Shown in pieces: positions 38,444 to 40,000 of a stretch of DNA of 40,000 bases. Source of the DNA: Anaeromyces robustus (lineage: Eukaryota; Neocallimastigomycota; Neocallimastigomycetes; Neocallimastigales; Neocallimastigaceae). The notes under the pieces are model-generated. The model had not been told where the DNA came from. It did no database searches and saw only the letters and a list, made by a program, of their open reading frames with translations. Location: contig MCFG01000476.1 in NCBI GenBank assembly GCA_002104895.1, forward strand, positions 1 through 40,000, given 5' to 3'. Position numbers and translations under genes: made by a program. How positions within the stretch are numbered: position 1 is the first letter of the stretch; the number at the start of each line of letters is the position of its first letter.

Positions 38444-38473
<30 letters not shown>
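38166..38473 (+). repeat. (TTTA)n block, about 77 copies, with interspersed TATC variants
   Basis: The largest tetranucleotide block in the window. Single TCTA/ATCT variants recur at about 38221, 38274, 38329, 38361, 38389 and 38441, each separated by runs of pure TTTA, so the block has a second-order pattern, unlike the purer arrays elsewhere. Confidence 0.93.
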
Positions 38474-38474
<1 letters not shown>

Positions 38475-38512
38475 TATTGTTGCTAGCTTAATTCTTTATT
38501 TTAATATTGTTT

Positions 38513-38572
38513 AAATATTTACTATTGTATTATTAAAAAAATTTTTCTTTGTAATTAATTAAAATATTTTAG

Positions 38573-38607
<35 letters not shown>

Positions 38608-38670
38608 AAAATTTTTTTAATAATACAATAGTAAATATTTTAATCTAAAATATTTTAATTAATTACAAAG
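38513..38670. repeat. Interleaved inverted duplication (A-B-poly(A)-A'-B')
   Basis: Segment A (38513-38547, 35 bases, contains TTTACTATTGTATTATT) is exactly inverted at 38606-38640. Segment B (38547-38576, 30 bases, contains TTTGTAATTAATTAAAATAT) is exactly inverted at 38641-38670. The order is A, B, a ~29-base A run, A', B', rather than the A, B, B', A' expected of a simple hairpin. Confidence 0.85.
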
Positions 38671-40000
38671 TATTAAATTAAATGTAACAAAAATAAAATT
38701 AATAATAATTAATAATAATAATAATTATTAATAATCATTATTATTTATAAAAGTTTATTTAATAATAATAAATAATAAAAATTAAATAATAGAATAACAG
38801 TTTATTTATATTAATGCAAATCAATAATAAACAATAATAAATAATAATTGAATAAATAAATAATTGAATAAATAAATAATTAATTAATAATAATAAATAA
38901 ATAATAATATTTGATATTACATAAAATTGATATTATACTTAAAATATTATAATTATTATTATTATATTATTAATTATTACTGTTATTTTTATAATTTATT
39001 TTTTACAGCATTTTTTTTCAATTTCTGTAACTCGTTTTGTATATACAGAAATTTTGTATTATAAGTTTCTTTAAGAAAATTATGAAAAGAGAAAAAAATA
39101 AAAATAATTTAGATATATATACTTAAAAATATATTTACTCGTTTTAATTCTTTTAATTATTATGAAATATAAAATATAAGATATAAAATATAAAGTAAAA
39201 AAATATTAAAAAATATTTTAAATTTTTGGTATCTATTTATGTTTTCTATATTAAATACGATCATATATTATTACTGATTATTATTGTATTATGTTAAAAA
39301 GAACTAATTTTTTTATAACTTTTTATATAAATATATATTTTTAAAATTTAATAAATTTTCTAAAATAAAACAAAAGAAAAATACTATGAATTTTTTACTT
39401 TTTCATTTTTTTATTCTTATTCTATTTATTAATAATTCAATTTGGAGAATTAAAAAAATATAAAAAATAATTACATTTTAAAAAGTGGAGATTTTTTACT
39501 AATAAATAAATAATTAATAATTAAAAAAATTTTTTTAATTATTGTATTACATCCATTTTAATAAATAAATAAACAATATTAAAAATAAATAAACAATATT
39601 AAAAATAAATAAATAAATTAATAAATAATTTATTATTCTATGATAAATAAGAATTCTATTGGTTAAATTTTTTTAAAAAATAAAAAAAGTTTCAATTTAA
39701 AATTTAATCCACTCTTCTTTAAATTTTTTTTTTAATATTGTTATCTGTTACACTTATTTTTTATTTTTAATCTAAACTTTAATTCTATATAAAAATTAAT
39801 TTAATGCATAATAAAATTGAATTTTAATCTTATTCAATACAAATAATCTTCAGATTTACAAAAAAAATTTTTTATTATCTTCTACTACTTTTTTTTTAAA
39901 AATATATATATATAAAATAATAGATTTATATAAAGAATGTCATAGAAATAAAATTTAAATAGAAATAATAATATTTAAATAAATTAATCAATATGAAAAA

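Larger units (their letters stand above)
37706..40000. other. Repeat-rich noncoding DNA at the right end of the window
   Basis: No gene is seen. It contains a TTTAATATTA-type repeat (37968-38046), a 308-bp (TTTA)n block, the interleaved inverted duplication at 38513-38670, AAT/AATAATT tracts to 38990, and a short stem near 39023-39053 (ATTTCTGTAACTCG... and ATACAGAAAT). The last bases, ATATGAAAAA, could be the start codon of a plus-strand gene leaving the window, but eight bases cannot support a call. Confidence 0.6.

Overview
This is an extremely AT-rich eukaryotic window. Almost all G and C sits in coding blocks, and the intergenic DNA is homopolymer runs, (TA)n and long (TTTA)n arrays. Codons nearly always end in A or T, proteins carry poly-Asn, poly-Asp and poly-Glu runs, introns are short GT-AG, and the genes encode secreted cysteine-rich proteins with chitin-binding modules. 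Together these suggest an anaerobic gut fungus (Neocallimastigomycota). This is an inference from composition and gene content; no marker gene is present.

Layout. 1-1161 is the 3' end of a LINE-type non-LTR retrotransposon (C-terminal zinc-knuckle part of the reverse transcriptase ORF, 3' UTR, 31-base poly(A)), abutting a ~59-copy (TTTA)n array. 2052-5132 (+) is a secreted subtilisin-like protease with hevein-like, cysteine-rich and ricin-like C-terminal modules. ~5953-6255 is a decayed coding relic. ~6670-26900 is a tandem triplication: three direct units of about 6.5-7.3 kb, each holding one minus-strand subtilase gene (7451-11380, 14834-18784, 21316-25347). These proteins are nearly identical at the N-terminus and diverge in their C-terminal arrays of a six-cysteine module. 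The middle unit alone carries a ~0.9 kb insertion with a perfect 144-bp inverted repeat. 28570-30679 and 32657-34867 (both minus) are tandem paralogues of a secreted Shewanella-like PPP-family phosphatase. I could reconstruct three exons in one and five in the other. 36818-37705 (minus) is a secreted protein built of three copies of a 92-residue, six-cysteine repeat that I do not recognise. The rest, to 40000, is repeat-rich noncoding DNA.

How the genes relate. Every intact gene has a recognisable N-terminal signal peptide: four proteases with chitin-binding modules, two phosphatases and one cysteine-rich repeat protein. The window is therefore a small cluster of secreted proteins expanded by local duplication. 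The proteases probably act outside the cell or at a chitinous wall. There is no operon-like arrangement; genes are separated by 2-3.5 kb of low-complexity DNA. The strongest candidates for something new are the six-cysteine module arrays on the subtilases, the 92-residue repeat family, the intron-number difference between the two phosphatases and the perfect hairpin unique to the middle duplication unit.
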